From Tepidicaulis marinus (GTDB taxonomy: Bacteria > Pseudomonadota > Alphaproteobacteria > Parvibaculales > Parvibaculaceae): 64,000 nucleotides of DNA. The translations under genes were made by a program, and so were the position numbers. Positions within the stretch are counted from its first letter, which is position 1, and each line of letters begins with the position of its first letter. The notes under the pieces are model-generated. The model was not told the origin of the DNA. It searched no databases and was given only the letters and a program-made list of their open reading frames with translations. Where the stretch lies: NCBI RefSeq assembly GCF_000739695.1, contig NZ_BBIO01000018.1, forward strand, positions 1 through 64,000, given 5' to 3'. Shown here one piece after another: positions 26,320 through 35,838 of the stretch.

Positions 26320-27186
26320 ATGGCGCTCGACATGCAGTATAAAATTCCGGTGGCCCGCACCATCGCGGATTTGCGCGAGACGGTGAGCGCCTGGCGCAAG
26401 GAGAACCTGCGCGTCGGTTTCGTGCCCACCATGGGCGCACTGCATGAGGGTCATCTTTCGCTGGTCGACCTGGCAGGCGCGGATACGGACCGGGTTGTCG
26501 TGTCGATCTTCGTCAATCCGACGCAGTTCGCCCCCGGGGAAGATTTCGAGGCCTATCCGCGCACGGAAGCGGCGGATGCGGAAAAGCTTTCCTCCCGCGC
26601 CCATCTCATCTTTGCGCCCAGCGCGGCGGAAATGTATTCACCCGATTTTTCGACAAGCGTGCATGTCATGGGCGTGACGGAAGATCTCGACGGCGCGGCG
26701 CGGCCCACCCATTTTGCCGGGGTGGCGACGGTCGTCACGAAACTCCTGCTCGCGGTGCTGCCCGACAAGGCGGTCTTCGGCGAGAAAGACTATCAGCAGC
26801 TTCTCACCATCAAACGCATGGTGCGCGATCTCAATATCCCGGTGGAAATCATCGGCGGGCCGACGCACCGCGAGGAAGACGGCCTCGCCCGCTCCTCCCG
26901 CAACGCTTATCTGAGCGCCGGGGAACGCCAATCCGCCGGCAAGCTCAATGTCATCCTGCGCGAAACCGCTCATGCGGTGGCCAAAGGCGCGCCCATTGCC
27001 GCGGCAACCGAGGCGGGTATAACCGCGATCAAGGAAGCGGGCTTTCAAAGCGTCGATTATCTGGAAGTGCGCAACGCCGAGACGCTGGAGCCCTTTGCCA
27101 GCGGCAAGCCCGACGGGCCCGCGCGCATTCTCGTCGCGGCCCGGATCGGCAAGACGCGGCTGATCGACAATATGCCGGTGGAGTGA
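26320..27186 (+). CDS. panC: Pantothenate synthetase
   Basis: PanC joins pantoate and beta-alanine with ATP to give pantothenate, the last step of vitamin B5 synthesis. The 288-residue protein has the nucleotidyltransferase HIGH-type motif in PTMGALHEGHLSL, the FGEKDYQQL and NIPVEIIGGPTHREEDGLARSSRN stretches (the latter lies at the KMSKS-like position), and a C-terminal domain of usual size. GAGAGAG lies before the ATG. panB is not adjacent. The gene is followed, tail to tail with DUF1489, by a long palindrome. Confidence 0.95.
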   Translation: MALDMQYKIPVARTIADLRETVSAWRKENLRVGFVPTMGALHEGHLSLVDLAGADTDRVVVSIFVNPTQFAPGEDFEAYPRTEAADAEKLSSRAHLIFAPSAAEMYSPDFSTSVHVMGVTEDLDGAARPTHFAGVATVVTKLLLAVLPDKAVFGEKDYQQLLTIKRMVRDLNIPVEIIGGPTHREEDGLARSSRNAYLSAGERQSAGKLNVILRETAHAVAKGAPIAAATEAGITAIKEAGFQSVDYLEVRNAETLEPFASGKPDGPARILVAARIGKTRLIDNMPVE

Positions 27187-27221
27187 GAGGCCGCCACACC
27201 TTCACATGGCGCCGCCTTCCA

Positions 27222-27248
27222 TGGACCCCGGGCTCGTCCCGGGGTCCA
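27222..27248. repeat. 11-bp-arm GC-rich palindrome between convergent genes
   Basis: Perfect arms TGGACCCCGGG / CCCGGGGTCCA around a five-base loop CTCGT. It sits midway between convergent panC and DUF1489 and could act as a terminator, though no T-run follows on either strand. Similar TGGACCCCGGG palindromes occur as dispersed intergenic repeats in GC-rich alphaproteobacteria, which this resembles. Confidence 0.75.
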
Positions 27249-27258
27249 CAAGAAGCGC

Positions 27259-27693
27259 TTAAAGCAGCCCGAGCGCACGTAATTCGGCGCGCATTTCAGG
27301 AGGCATGTCGCCTGCCGCGCCTTCTCCGCTCACATCTTCCGGCGCATCTTCCGCCTTCAAATAGCGCCAACCTTGAAAGGGGCGCCGGGCGCGCAGTTCC
27401 GTCTGCACGATCTCGGGATCGAGCACCAGACGGCAGCGGCGGATGCCTTCGTCATCGGTAAAAGTTTCGATGTCCAAAAGCCGCTGGCGGCAGCGGATAG
27501 AGCCTTTCATCACCCAGTAAAGCGAGCCGCCATCCAGAAGCTCGCCGGCGCGCTTCGGCACCATGCGGGTGATATGGACGATATCGTCGGGCAGACCCGC
27601 CTCGCGCTTTTGCTGGCGGCGCATGGCCTGCCATTTCACCAGTTCGTCCGGCTCCTCGACGCCGACGCATAATTTGATCAGATGCAGTGTCAC
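27259..27693 (-). CDS. DUF1489 family protein
   Basis: A 144-residue soluble protein: HLIKLCVGVE at the start, KREAGLPDDIVHITRMVPKR in shorter form (HITRMVPKR), and GGSLYWVMKG, then RPFQGWRYL near the end. These segments match DUF1489, an alphaproteobacterial family of unknown function. The start is GTG, overlapping the mccA stop by four bases (GTGA), so it is translated with mccA. Co-expression with methylcrotonyl-CoA carboxylase is therefore likely, but whether it takes part in leucine breakdown is not known. Confidence 0.85.
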   Translation of the reverse strand: MTLHLIKLCVGVEEPDELVKWQAMRRQQKREAGLPDDIVHITRMVPKRAGELLDGGSLYWVMKGSIRCRQRLLDIETFTDDEGIRRCRLVLDPEIVQTELRARRPFQGWRYLKAEDAPEDVSGEGAAGDMPPEMRAELRALGLL

Positions 27694-29705
27694 GCATTCT
27701 CCTCGAAGGTCAGCAAGACGGCGCCCCCTTCGACCTGATCCCCCGCCTCGACATTCACCGCGCCGACCACGCTTTCGCCCGCCGCCTGCAGCGTCTGTTC
27801 CATCTTCATGGCTTCCAGCACGATGAGCGCATCGCCCTTGCGCACCTTCTGGCCGGCTTTGGCAAGCACCTGAACGATCTTGCCCGGCATGGGCGCGGTG
27901 AGCGCGCCGCTGCCCGCCTCATCGGCAAGATCCACATCGAGTGGATTGGGACGCGCGAACTCAAAGGCCGCGCCGCGCCACATCAGGGTAAAGCCGTCTT
28001 TGAGCTCGATTACACCGGCAGAAAGCCGTTTGCCATCCACAAGCGCGTGAAGCGTACCGTCTTCATCGAGGCTGCCTTCCACATAAAGATGCTGGTCTTC
28101 CACAATCACCTGCCAGCCATGGCCGTGCGCGCGCAGCTGATGCTCGAGCGTCTCCCCGCCGAAAAGCAGCCTCAAGTGCTCGGTGCGCGACCCGCCCAGC
28201 ACCCAGCCGTCTTTGAGCGCCCAGGGGGAATGATAATCCTCCCCGAGAAGGGCAAGCTCGTCGGGCCCTTCCTCGCGCGCCAAAACCTCATGCAGCGCGG
28301 CAAGCGCGAGGACATCGGCGCCGGGGCGCATGTCCGCAGGCACCAGCGCGTCCAGATGCCGGTCGATAAAGCCCGTGTCGATCTCCCCGTCCCCGAAAGC
28401 CTTGTTGCCCGCAATGGCGGCAAGGAAAGAGACATTGCTTTTCAGTCCGGCGATCTGTGTTTCCTCAAGCGCGGTTTTAAGGCGGCGCAGCGCCCCTTCG
28501 CGCGTTTCATCCCAAACGATGAGCTTGGCGATCATGGGATCGTAGAACATCGAGACCGCATCGCCCTCGCGCACGCCCGTGTCGATGCGCACGAAGTCCG
28601 TCTCCTCGGCAAGGCGCAGCCGGTGCAGCGTGCCGGTGGAGGGGAAGAATTTCTTCGCCGGGTCTTCGGCGTAAATCCGCGCCTCGATGGCATGGCCCTG
28701 AATTTCAAGATCATTCTGGAGAGCAGGCAAGGGCTCGCCCGCAGCAACGCGCAGCTGCCACTCGACAAGGTCCTCGCCGGTGATCATCTCGGTAACGGGA
28801 TGTTCCACCTGCAGGCGGGTATTCATTTCCATGAAGAAGAATTTATCCGCACTGAGCCCGCCCGAGGCATCGGCGATGAACTCGATCGTACCCGCCCCTT
28901 CATAGCCAATGGCCTTGGCCGCGGCGATCGCCGCCTCGCCCATGGCCCGGCGCATGTCTTCAGGCATGCCGGGCGCCGGCGCTTCTTCCAGCACCTTCTG
29001 GTGGCGGCGCTGCAAGGAACAGTCGCGCTCGAACAGATAAACCGCCTCGCCATGGCTATCGGCAAAGACCTGAATTTCGATATGGCGGGGCTGCGTGACG
29101 AATTTTTCGATCAGCACGCGTTCATCGCCGAACGCGGAGGCAGCTTCGCGCTGCGCCGATTGCAGCGCTTTATCGAATTCCGCCGCCGCCTCGACCTTGC
29201 GCATGCCCTTGCCGCCGCCGCCGGCCACCGCCTTGATGAGAACGGGATAACCGATCTTCTCTGCTTCCCCTTTCAGGAAAGCGGGGTCCTGATTGTCGCC
29301 GTGATAGCCGGGCACAACGGGCACACCCGCCTTTTCCATCAAGGCCTTGGCGGCATCTTTCAACCCCATCGCCTTGATGGCGCTGGCGGGCGGGCCGACG
29401 AAGATAATGCCCGCCTTGGCGCAGGCGTCCGCAAAGGCGGCGTTTTCGGAGAGAAAACCGTAACCCGGGTGAATAGCCTCCGCGCCCGATTTCCTGGCGA
29501 CATCCAGAATCTTCTCGGCGACGAGATAGCTTTCATTCGCAGGTGACGGACCGATGTAATAGGCCTCATCCGCCAGCGCCACATGCAGCGCGTCGCGGTC
29601 GGCATCGGAGAAAACGGCGATCGTGCGCAGCCCCATGGCTTTGGCGGTGCGCATGACACGCACGGCAATTTCGCCCCGGTTGGCTATGAGCAGGGAATTG
29701 AACAT
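27690..29705 (-). CDS. mccA: Methylcrotonyl-CoA carboxylase, biotin-carrying alpha subunit
   Basis: Biotin-dependent carboxylase subunit of 671 residues: N-terminal biotin carboxylase (NRGEIAVRVMRTA start, ATP-grasp GGGGKGMR, EMNTRLQVEHPVTE), a linker domain, and a C-terminal biotin carrier domain with the biotinylated Lys in EAMKMEQ. With the beta subunit upstream it carboxylates 3-methylcrotonyl-CoA in leucine catabolism. It starts 6 bases after mccB. Assignment as MCC rather than another acyl-CoA carboxylase rests on the beta-subunit type and the nearby isovaleryl-CoA dehydrogenase; a second set (pccA/pccB) lies further on. Confidence 0.88.
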   Translation of the reverse strand: MFNSLLIANRGEIAVRVMRTAKAMGLRTIAVFSDADRDALHVALADEAYYIGPSPANESYLVAEKILDVARKSGAEAIHPGYGFLSENAAFADACAKAGIIFVGPPASAIKAMGLKDAAKALMEKAGVPVVPGYHGDNQDPAFLKGEAEKIGYPVLIKAVAGGGGKGMRKVEAAAEFDKALQSAQREAASAFGDERVLIEKFVTQPRHIEIQVFADSHGEAVYLFERDCSLQRRHQKVLEEAPAPGMPEDMRRAMGEAAIAAAKAIGYEGAGTIEFIADASGGLSADKFFFMEMNTRLQVEHPVTEMITGEDLVEWQLRVAAGEPLPALQNDLEIQGHAIEARIYAEDPAKKFFPSTGTLHRLRLAEETDFVRIDTGVREGDAVSMFYDPMIAKLIVWDETREGALRRLKTALEETQIAGLKSNVSFLAAIAGNKAFGDGEIDTGFIDRHLDALVPADMRPGADVLALAALHEVLAREEGPDELALLGEDYHSPWALKDGWVLGGSRTEHLRLLFGGETLEHQLRAHGHGWQVIVEDQHLYVEGSLDEDGTLHALVDGKRLSAGVIELKDGFTLMWRGAAFEFARPNPLDVDLADEAGSGALTAPMPGKIVQVLAKAGQKVRKGDALIVLEAMKMEQTLQAAGESVVGAVNVEAGDQVEGGAVLLTFEENA

Positions 29706-29711
29706 GAAACC

Positions 29712-31319
29712 TCACATCCTGAAGACGCCGAAGCGGGTTTCGGGAATGGGCGCGTTGAGCGAAGCGGAAAGGGAGAGCGCCATGACGCGGCGGGTTTCCT
29801 CCGGCGTGATAATGCCGTCATCCCAAAGCCGTGAGGTGGCGAAGTATGGATGCCCCTCTTCCTCATATTGCCCGCGAATGGGCGCCTTGAAGGCTTCTTC
29901 GTCTTCCGCGCTCCAGCTTTCCCCGCGCGCTTCCATGCCGTCCCGCTTGACCGTGGCAAGGACGCTCGCCGCCTGCTCCCCGCCCATGACGGAGATGCGC
30001 GAATTCGGCCAGGCATAAAGGAAGCGCGGCGAGTAAGCCCGCCCGCACATGCCATAATTGCCTGCGCCGTAGGAGCCGCCGACAAGCACGGTGAATTTCG
30101 GCACCTGGGCGGAGGCGACCGCCGTCACCATCTTCGCCCCGTCCTTGGCGATGCCGCCCGTTTCATATTGGCGGCCCACCATGAAGCCGGAAATGTTCTG
30201 CAGGAAGAGCAGCGGAATGCGCCGCTGGCAGCACAGCTCGATGAAATGCGCGGCTTTGAGCGCGGACTCCGAAAAGAGAATGCCGTTATTGGCGATGATA
30301 CCCACGGGATAGCCGTGAATATGAGCAAAGCCCGTCACCAGCGTCGTGCCGTAAAGCTTCTTGAATTCGTCGAATTCCGAGCCGTCCACCAGCCGGGCAA
30401 TAACTTCGCGAATGTCATATTGAATAGAAAGCGAATAAGGCACGATGCCGTTAAGCTCCGCCGGGTCGTAAAGCGGCTCGCGCGGCGCGCTGAGCGGAAT
30501 GGCGATGTTCTTCTTCCGGTTCAAGGTCGCAACGATGCGCCGCGTAATGGCAAGCGCATGGGTGTCGTCATGGGCGTAATGGTCCGTCACCCCGCTTTTA
30601 CGCGAATGAACGTCGGCCCCGCCCAGATCCTCGGCGCTCACCACCTCGCCGGTCGCCGCTTTGACGAGCGGCGGGCCGCCCAGAAAGATCGTGCCTTGCT
30701 GGCGCACGATCACGGTCTCGTCCGACATGGCCGGCACATAGGCCCCGCCCGCCGTGCACGAGCCCATGACCACCGCGATTTGCGGAATGCCTTTGGCGGA
30801 CATATTGGCCTGGTTGAAAAAGATCCGCCCGAAATGCTCTTTATCCGGAAAGATGTCGGCCTGGTTCGGCAGGTTCGCCCCGCCCGAATCCACCAGATAG
30901 ATGCAGGGCAGATGGTTTTGCAGCGCGACTTCTTGCGCGCGCAAATGCTTCTTCACCGTTTCAGGATAATAGGTGCCGCCCTTGATCGTCGCATCGTTGC
31001 AGACGATGACGCATTCCTGCCCCGAGACACGGCCGATCCCCGTGATGATGCCTGCCGCATGAATGTCCCCGCCGTAAAGCCCGTGGGCGGCCATGGGCGA
31101 CAGTTCGAGGAAAGGCGTGCCGGGATCGATCAATCCCATCACCCGCTCGCGCGGCAAAAGCTTGCCGCGTGAAACGTGGCGTTCACGCGAACGCTGATCG
31201 CCGCCGCTTGCGTGTTTTTCACGCTGGCGGGAAAGGTCTTCAAGAATTCCCTCCATGCTGGCAAGGTTTTCCTGATAACGTTCATCGCGGGTCGAGATGG
31301 AGCTTTTGAGAACGGCCAT
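29712..31319 (-). CDS. mccB: Methylcrotonyl-CoA carboxylase, carboxyltransferase beta subunit
   Basis: Carboxyltransferase of 535 residues from this start. It has the N-terminal [24 protein letters not shown] pattern (recognised from [10 protein letters not shown]), the mid-protein [16 protein letters not shown] characteristic of MCC beta subunits, and the C-terminal [15 protein letters not shown] segment. GGAGG ten bases before this ATG makes it a better start than the ATG at 31328, which lies one base from GGAGG. Together with mccA it forms an operon ending in DUF1489. Confidence 0.9.
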   Translation of the reverse strand: MAVLKSSISTRDERYQENLASMEGILEDLSRQREKHASGGDQRSRERHVSRGKLLPRERVMGLIDPGTPFLELSPMAAHGLYGGDIHAAGIITGIGRVSGQECVIVCNDATIKGGTYYPETVKKHLRAQEVALQNHLPCIYLVDSGGANLPNQADIFPDKEHFGRIFFNQANMSAKGIPQIAVVMGSCTAGGAYVPAMSDETVIVRQQGTIFLGGPPLVKAATGEVVSAEDLGGADVHSRKSGVTDHYAHDDTHALAITRRIVATLNRKKNIAIPLSAPREPLYDPAELNGIVPYSLSIQYDIREVIARLVDGSEFDEFKKLYGTTLVTGFAHIHGYPVGIIANNGILFSESALKAAHFIELCCQRRIPLLFLQNISGFMVGRQYETGGIAKDGAKMVTAVASAQVPKFTVLVGGSYGAGNYGMCGRAYSPRFLYAWPNSRISVMGGEQAASVLATVKRDGMEARGESWSAEDEEAFKAPIRGQYEEEGHPYFATSRLWDDGIITPEETRRVMALSLSASLNAPIPETRFGVFRM

Positions 31320-31403
31320 TTGCCGCATGCCTCCGTTTATCGTTCTGGCGGCGCGTGGTAGAATAGTTCGTGACGCTAACTACTTTGGGGGGAGCATAGC
31401 CAC

Positions 31404-31799
31404 ATGTTAGCTGAAGCCAAGATATTTTTGGACCGCTGGCACGGGTATATGAAAAAGCCCGACCCGGCTTTGCTGGACGGTTTGCTCGCCGAAAACGCCT
31501 CGATTTCCTCCCCCGCCTATTTCAAGCCCAAACAGTCCAAAGCCTATGTGGCGGCCATTCTAACGGCGGTGAACGAGGGCTTCGAGGATTTCCGCTACAC
31601 AAAAGAGTGGGTCGATGGGCGCGAGATGATTCTCGAATTCGAGGCGCGCATCGGCGACACCCAACTCAAGGGTATCGACCGGATCACGGTGGATGGCGAG
31701 GGCCGCCTTCAGCATATCGAAGTACTGATCCGGCCTCTCAACGGCCTCATCGCCCTTGCCGACCACGTCAAAGCCTGTCTTGCAAAGGAAGCTGCCTGA
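31404..31799 (+). CDS. SnoaL/NTF2-like fold protein
   Basis: A 131-residue protein with the cone-shaped NTF2-like pattern: an opening helix followed by WHGYMKKPDPALLDGLLAENASI (seen as LLDGLLAENASISSP), FRYTKEWVDGREMILEFEARI, and RITVDGEGRLQHIEVLIRP. The fold covers enzymes and binding proteins without a common chemistry, so no function is assigned. GGGGGGAG precedes the ATG. The esterase gene begins three bases after its stop, so the two are an operon, divergent from the mcc genes. Confidence 0.8.
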   Translation: MLAEAKIFLDRWHGYMKKPDPALLDGLLAENASISSPAYFKPKQSKAYVAAILTAVNEGFEDFRYTKEWVDGREMILEFEARIGDTQLKGIDRITVDGEGRLQHIEVLIRPLNGLIALADHVKACLAKEAA

Positions 31800-31802
31800 C
31801 CC

Positions 31803-32774
31803 ATGCGCGCGCTTAAAATCATCGCCGTTACGCTTCTGATCGTCATCATCGCCATTGGGGTGATGTATCAATATTACCTGGGCTCCGACCTGGTAGCCGA
31901 GCCGCGCCTTGAAGGCGCGCTCACCGGCCACACGCTTGCCCATGGCGGCAAGGAGCGCAGCTACCGGCTCTATACGCCGAAGGAAGTTGCCGCCGACCCG
32001 CCGGTGGTTTTCGTGCTGCATGGCTCGGACGGAGACGGCGACCGCATCCGTGCGCTCACCGCCTATGAGTTCGACAAGATCGCCGACGCCCATGGCGCGC
32101 TTATCGTTTATCCGGACGGGTATGAGCGGCACTGGAACGATTGCCGCGCGGCGGGCCCTTATGCGGCGAATGAAGAAAATATCGACGATGTGGGCTTTCT
32201 GCTCGCCATTGCCGAAAAGCATGGGAGCCCGCATGGCACGCCCAAGCTCTTTGCCACCGGCCTTTCGAATGGCGGACACATGGCCTACCGGCTGGCGCTC
32301 GAAGTGCCCGAAGCCATGACCGGCATTGCCGCCATTGCCGCGAACCTGCCCGCAGAAAGCAATATGGACTGCACCGAACAGCCGGGCAGCACGGCGGTGC
32401 TGGTGATGAACGGCACGGCGGACCCGGTCAATCCTTACGCGGGCGGTACGGTTTCGCTTTTCGGCACCGGCAACCGGGGCATGGTGCTTTCCACCGAAGC
32501 CACGACCGAGTTCTGGGCAAAGAAAGCCGGTCAAGACACGACCATCGCCGTTCACTACGATGACACGGTGGACGATGGCACACGGGCCGCTGAAATCGCC
32601 TGGAAAGATCCCGGCAAACCGCCCGTCGCCAATCTAACGCTGATCGGCGGCGGCCACACGATCCCGCATCCGGATCAGCGCATGCCGCGCCTCCTCGGCC
32701 CCACCGCCCATGACATTAACGGGCCGGAGGAAATCTGGAAATTCTTCGAAGAGGCGATGGCCGCGCGCGGCTAG
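31803..32774 (+). CDS. Alpha/beta-hydrolase esterase of the poly(hydroxyalkanoate) depolymerase / LpqC type
   Basis: A 323-residue hydrolase. The first 25 residues form a membrane anchor or signal segment. The catalytic residues are visible: the nucleophile in GLSNGG (GxSxG), the Asp in NGTADP, and the His in GGGHTIP. The early PPVVFVLHGSDGDG stretch is the oxyanion loop. The family includes secreted PHB depolymerases, feruloyl and other carboxylesterases; no substrate-binding domain is attached, so a small soluble ester is more likely than granule PHB. It is coupled to the SnoaL-like gene three bases upstream. Confidence 0.85.
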   Translation: MRALKIIAVTLLIVIIAIGVMYQYYLGSDLVAEPRLEGALTGHTLAHGGKERSYRLYTPKEVAADPPVVFVLHGSDGDGDRIRALTAYEFDKIADAHGALIVYPDGYERHWNDCRAAGPYAANEENIDDVGFLLAIAEKHGSPHGTPKLFATGLSNGGHMAYRLALEVPEAMTGIAAIAANLPAESNMDCTEQPGSTAVLVMNGTADPVNPYAGGTVSLFGTGNRGMVLSTEATTEFWAKKAGQDTTIAVHYDDTVDDGTRAAEIAWKDPGKPPVANLTLIGGGHTIPHPDQRMPRLLGPTAHDINGPEEIWKFFEEAMAARG

Positions 32775-32777
32775 CCG

Positions 32778-33971
32778 TTATTGCAGCCGTTCCACCGCAA
32801 GGGCCACGGCTTCGCCGCCGCCAATGCACAAGGAGGCCACACCTTTCTTGGCATCGCGCTTTTCGAGCGCGTTGAGCAGAGTGACGAGAATGCGCGCGCC
32901 CGACGCGCCGATGGGATGGCCGAGGGCGCAGGCGCCGCCGAACACATTCACCTTGTCATGGGGCAGATCGAGCTCCTGCATCGCCGCCATGGTGACGCAG
33001 GCAAAGGCTTCGTTAATCTCGTAAAGATCGACGTCGCCCGCGCTCCAGCCCGTGCGCTCCAGAAGCTTTTTCATGGCGCCCACCGGGGCGGTGGTGAACC
33101 AGGCCGGTTCCTGCGCATGGCCGGCCTGCCCGCGAATGGCGGCAAGCGGCGTCAGCCCGCGCTTTTCTGCTTCCGACAGGCGCATGAGAACGAGCGCGGC
33201 CGCCCCGTCCGAAATGGAGCTGGAATTTGCCGCCGTCACCGTGCCGTCCTTGGCGAAGGCAGGCTTCAGATTCGGGATCTTTGAAGGATCGGCTTTCAGC
33301 GGCTGCTCATCGTCCTTCACCACGCTTTCGCCTTTGCGGGTCTTCACCGTCACTTGCGCAATTTCAGGCGCGAAGGAGCCGTCCTTCGTTGCTTTTTGCG
33401 CGCGGGCAAGCGACTCGATCGCATAAGCGTCCTGCGCCTCGCGGGTGAACTGATAATGCTGCGAGGTCGCCTCGGCGAAAACGCCCATGGCCGTGCCTTC
33501 ATAAGCATCTTCCAGCCCGTCGAGGAACATATGGTCCTTCACCTCGCCGTGGCCCATGCGCATGCCGCCGCGGGCATTGGGCAGGAGGTAAGGCGCATTG
33601 GTCATGCTTTCCATGCCGCCTGCGATCATCACATCGCCCCGGCCAAGCGCGATGGCGTCATGCGCCAGCATCACCGCTTTAAGGCCCGAGCCGCAGACCT
33701 TGTTGATGGTCGAGCAGGCGGTGCCGTCCTCAAGACCGGCATTGCGGATCGCCTGGCGGCCCGGCGCCTGCTTGGCGCCTGCGGGCAGCACACAGCCCAT
33801 GAACGCTTCATCCACATCGCCCGCGCCCAGCTTTGCCCGCAAGACGGCTTCCTTCACCGCGACGGTGCCAAGCTCAGGGCCCGACAGCGGCGCCAGAGCC
33901 CCCTGAAACCCGCCCATCGGCGTGCGCGCGGCGGAGACGATGACGATCGGATCGCGTTCGGACTGGGACAT
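32778..33971 (-). CDS. Acetyl-CoA C-acyltransferase (thiolase)
   Basis: A thiolase of 397 residues from this ATG. It has the acylated Cys in NKVCGSGLK, the NEAFA loop, and the C-terminal CALGHPIGASGAR with the catalytic His and the GG(E) Cys-containing IGGGEA segment, where the family's second Cys is expected upstream (SLCIGGG). It condenses two acetyl-CoA or cleaves acetoacetyl-/3-ketoacyl-CoA. Biosynthetic or degradative use cannot be told apart. It could finish leucine breakdown by cleaving acetoacetyl-CoA. A TTG two codons earlier is a weaker start. Confidence 0.92.
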   Translation of the reverse strand: MSQSERDPIVIVSAARTPMGGFQGALAPLSGPELGTVAVKEAVLRAKLGAGDVDEAFMGCVLPAGAKQAPGRQAIRNAGLEDGTACSTINKVCGSGLKAVMLAHDAIALGRGDVMIAGGMESMTNAPYLLPNARGGMRMGHGEVKDHMFLDGLEDAYEGTAMGVFAEATSQHYQFTREAQDAYAIESLARAQKATKDGSFAPEIAQVTVKTRKGESVVKDDEQPLKADPSKIPNLKPAFAKDGTVTAANSSSISDGAAALVLMRLSEAEKRGLTPLAAIRGQAGHAQEPAWFTTAPVGAMKKLLERTGWSAGDVDLYEINEAFACVTMAAMQELDLPHDKVNVFGGACALGHPIGASGARILVTLLNALEKRDAKKGVASLCIGGGEAVALAVERLQ

Positions 33972-34049
33972 ATGCAAACCTCACTGATATGGTCGGTACC
34001 GTTTGGGGCGAGACCCTACACCAAAAAATAAAAAAGAGGGAGAGCGGGG

Positions 34050-34940
34050 TTGGAGAGCTTTCTTCACGATTTAAGCTGGGTATTGCCGCTGCGCAGCGGC
34101 ATGGCAACGCCGGTATTCCAGGCCTTTACCTGGGCCGGATACACCACATTTTACATCATTCTTCTGGCGCTCGGATACTGGATGCTGGGCAAGAGGGTGT
34201 TCGCCCGGCTTGCCGTGCTGGTCGGTATTTCCGCATTGATCAACGCATTTTTGAAGGACTTCTGGCAGGACCCGCGCCCGGCAGATGCCTTCCGTCTCGA
34301 CCATGCGGTGGGCGAATCCTATGGCATGCCCTCGGGCCACGCCCAGGTGTCGCTGACGACCTGGGGCTTTCTGGCGCTGAGCGTCCGGCAGACCTGGGCC
34401 TGGCTCGGCGCAGGCATCATGATTGCCGGGATCGCCTTTTCCCGGCTCTATCTCGGCGTTCACGATGTGGAGGACATTCTGACGGGCTGGGCCGTCGGTA
34501 TTCTGGTGCTGGGCGGTTTCGTCTGGTTCCTGCGGGCCCACGATCACCGCTGGCACGATCTGCATTGGAGCTTCCAGCTCGTGCTGCTGGCCATTCTGCA
34601 TGGGGCGGCCTGGTTCTTCTGGCCGGGCGGGCCGAGCGAGGCCTTTGCCATTTGCGCACTGCTGGCCGGCTGGTGGCTGGCAATCCTTGCGGACAAGAAT
34701 TTCATCGCCTTTCAGCCCCGGAGCGAATGGTGGGCGCGCGGCCTCTCGGGCCTCATCGGCATTGCCGGTCTCTTCGCGCTCTCGGCCGCTTGGGGGAAAG
34801 CGGCGGCGGCCATCGGCCTTGGCGATATTGCCGCAGGTTACGCGCGCACGCTCATCATCGCGCTCTATATCGGGGCCATCGCGCCGCCGCTCTTTCAGCT
34901 CATGCGCCTTGCCGAAAAGAAACCGGAGGCCGCCGCCTAA
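34050..34940 (+). CDS. PAP2-family membrane phosphatase
   Basis: A 296-residue integral membrane enzyme with about seven membrane segments. It has the three PAP2 motifs in order: K69 to RP (KDFWQDPRP), PSGH (94-97) and SRxxxxxH...D (S131, R132, H138, D142). Family members dephosphorylate phosphatidic acid, undecaprenyl diphosphate or sphingolipid phosphates. The start is TTG with GAGGGAG eight bases upstream; the first ATG (34101) would remove part of the N-terminus. Its stop overlaps the stop of the thioesterase gene by four bases. Confidence 0.88.
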   Translation: MESFLHDLSWVLPLRSGMATPVFQAFTWAGYTTFYIILLALGYWMLGKRVFARLAVLVGISALINAFLKDFWQDPRPADAFRLDHAVGESYGMPSGHAQVSLTTWGFLALSVRQTWAWLGAGIMIAGIAFSRLYLGVHDVEDILTGWAVGILVLGGFVWFLRAHDHRWHDLHWSFQLVLLAILHGAAWFFWPGGPSEAFAICALLAGWWLAILADKNFIAFQPRSEWWARGLSGLIGIAGLFALSAAWGKAAAAIGLGDIAAGYARTLIIALYIGAIAPPLFQLMRLAEKKPEAAA

Positions 34941-35713
34941 CGCGGCCTCACCACAAGATGCTGCCTTGCCGTGCCGAAATAGCCGCTCTTATCGGCGAGC
35001 TTGCCCATGGCAAGGCAGCCCCCTTCCCCATCGAGCCAGCTTTCCGCATCGAGCAGCACCCACTCGCCTTGCGGATAGCGGATGAGATCGATGGTGAGGT
35101 CCGCATTCACGAAGGTCCATTTCGTGAAATCGAGCGCTGAGGATTGGCCGTTGCAGAAGTCCCCGCTCGCCACCGCGCGCATCAGCGGGCTGATCTCCTC
35201 GCCTTCCACCATGGCACGGTCGATCCGGTACCAGACGGCGGCAGGACCCGGCTCGCGGAACGCGCCTTTGGCCTGGCGCACGGAAAGACCGGCAACAAAA
35301 GGGCTCGTGCCGGAAAAAACGTCTGTCTCCTCGGGAATGTCATCGGCATAGGGAAGTGCCAGCGCAGGCGGCTGGCTGAGCGCGGGCGTCTCCACCTTCT
35401 GCTTGCGCACGGCAAGCACGCTGGCCCAGACCGTCTCCTTGCCGCCTTGCACGATGCGGATATCGAGCACCTTGATCTGCCGGCCCTCGCGGACCGGCGT
35501 GATGCGCAGGTCCATCGGCGCGATCGGCACCGGGCGCATCAGATCGATGGTGAGCCGCGAGACGAGAAAATCTTCATCATCGATATAGCGCTCCGCCGCC
35601 CGCGCGATCAGCGAGGACGGGGCCGAACCGTGCTGCATGCCCGGGTCCCAGGGCCCCGCCGCATCGGAGGTGGGAATGATGAGGCCGTTCTCTTCGGAAA
35701 AAATCGCGCGCAT
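34937..35713 (-). CDS. Acyl-CoA thioesterase family protein (double hotdog)
   Basis: A 258-residue protein with two hotdog halves joined by a linker: an N-terminal half with RYIDDEDFLVSRLTIDLMRPVP and a C-terminal half with VNADLTIDLIRYPQGEWVLLDAESW. Both correspond to the thioesterase-like superfamily (4HBT_3 type) acting on acyl-CoA. The actual acyl chain is unknown. AAGGAG nine bases before the ATG fixes the start; a longer frame from 35770 lacks a site. It ends tail to tail with the PAP2 gene. Confidence 0.78.
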   Translation of the reverse strand: MRAIFSEENGLIIPTSDAAGPWDPGMQHGSAPSSLIARAAERYIDDEDFLVSRLTIDLMRPVPIAPMDLRITPVREGRQIKVLDIRIVQGGKETVWASVLAVRKQKVETPALSQPPALALPYADDIPEETDVFSGTSPFVAGLSVRQAKGAFREPGPAAVWYRIDRAMVEGEEISPLMRAVASGDFCNGQSSALDFTKWTFVNADLTIDLIRYPQGEWVLLDAESWLDGEGGCLAMGKLADKSGYFGTARQHLVVRPR

Positions 35714-35838
35714 GAGCACTCCTTGCCGGTTTTTGCCGGTCTTATTTGGGCAAGCGGAGAGAAGAAACAACTATTTGCGAGGTAAGCGCAAAGTGCTTTG
35801 CGTTTTCCTGCCGTCCCTTACGCCGCCTTCTTTTCTTT

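Noticed and set aside
27687-29546. A 619-codon open frame antisense to mccA
   Set aside because: Same reason: it is the shadow of the biotin carboxylase gene and shows no motifs of its own.
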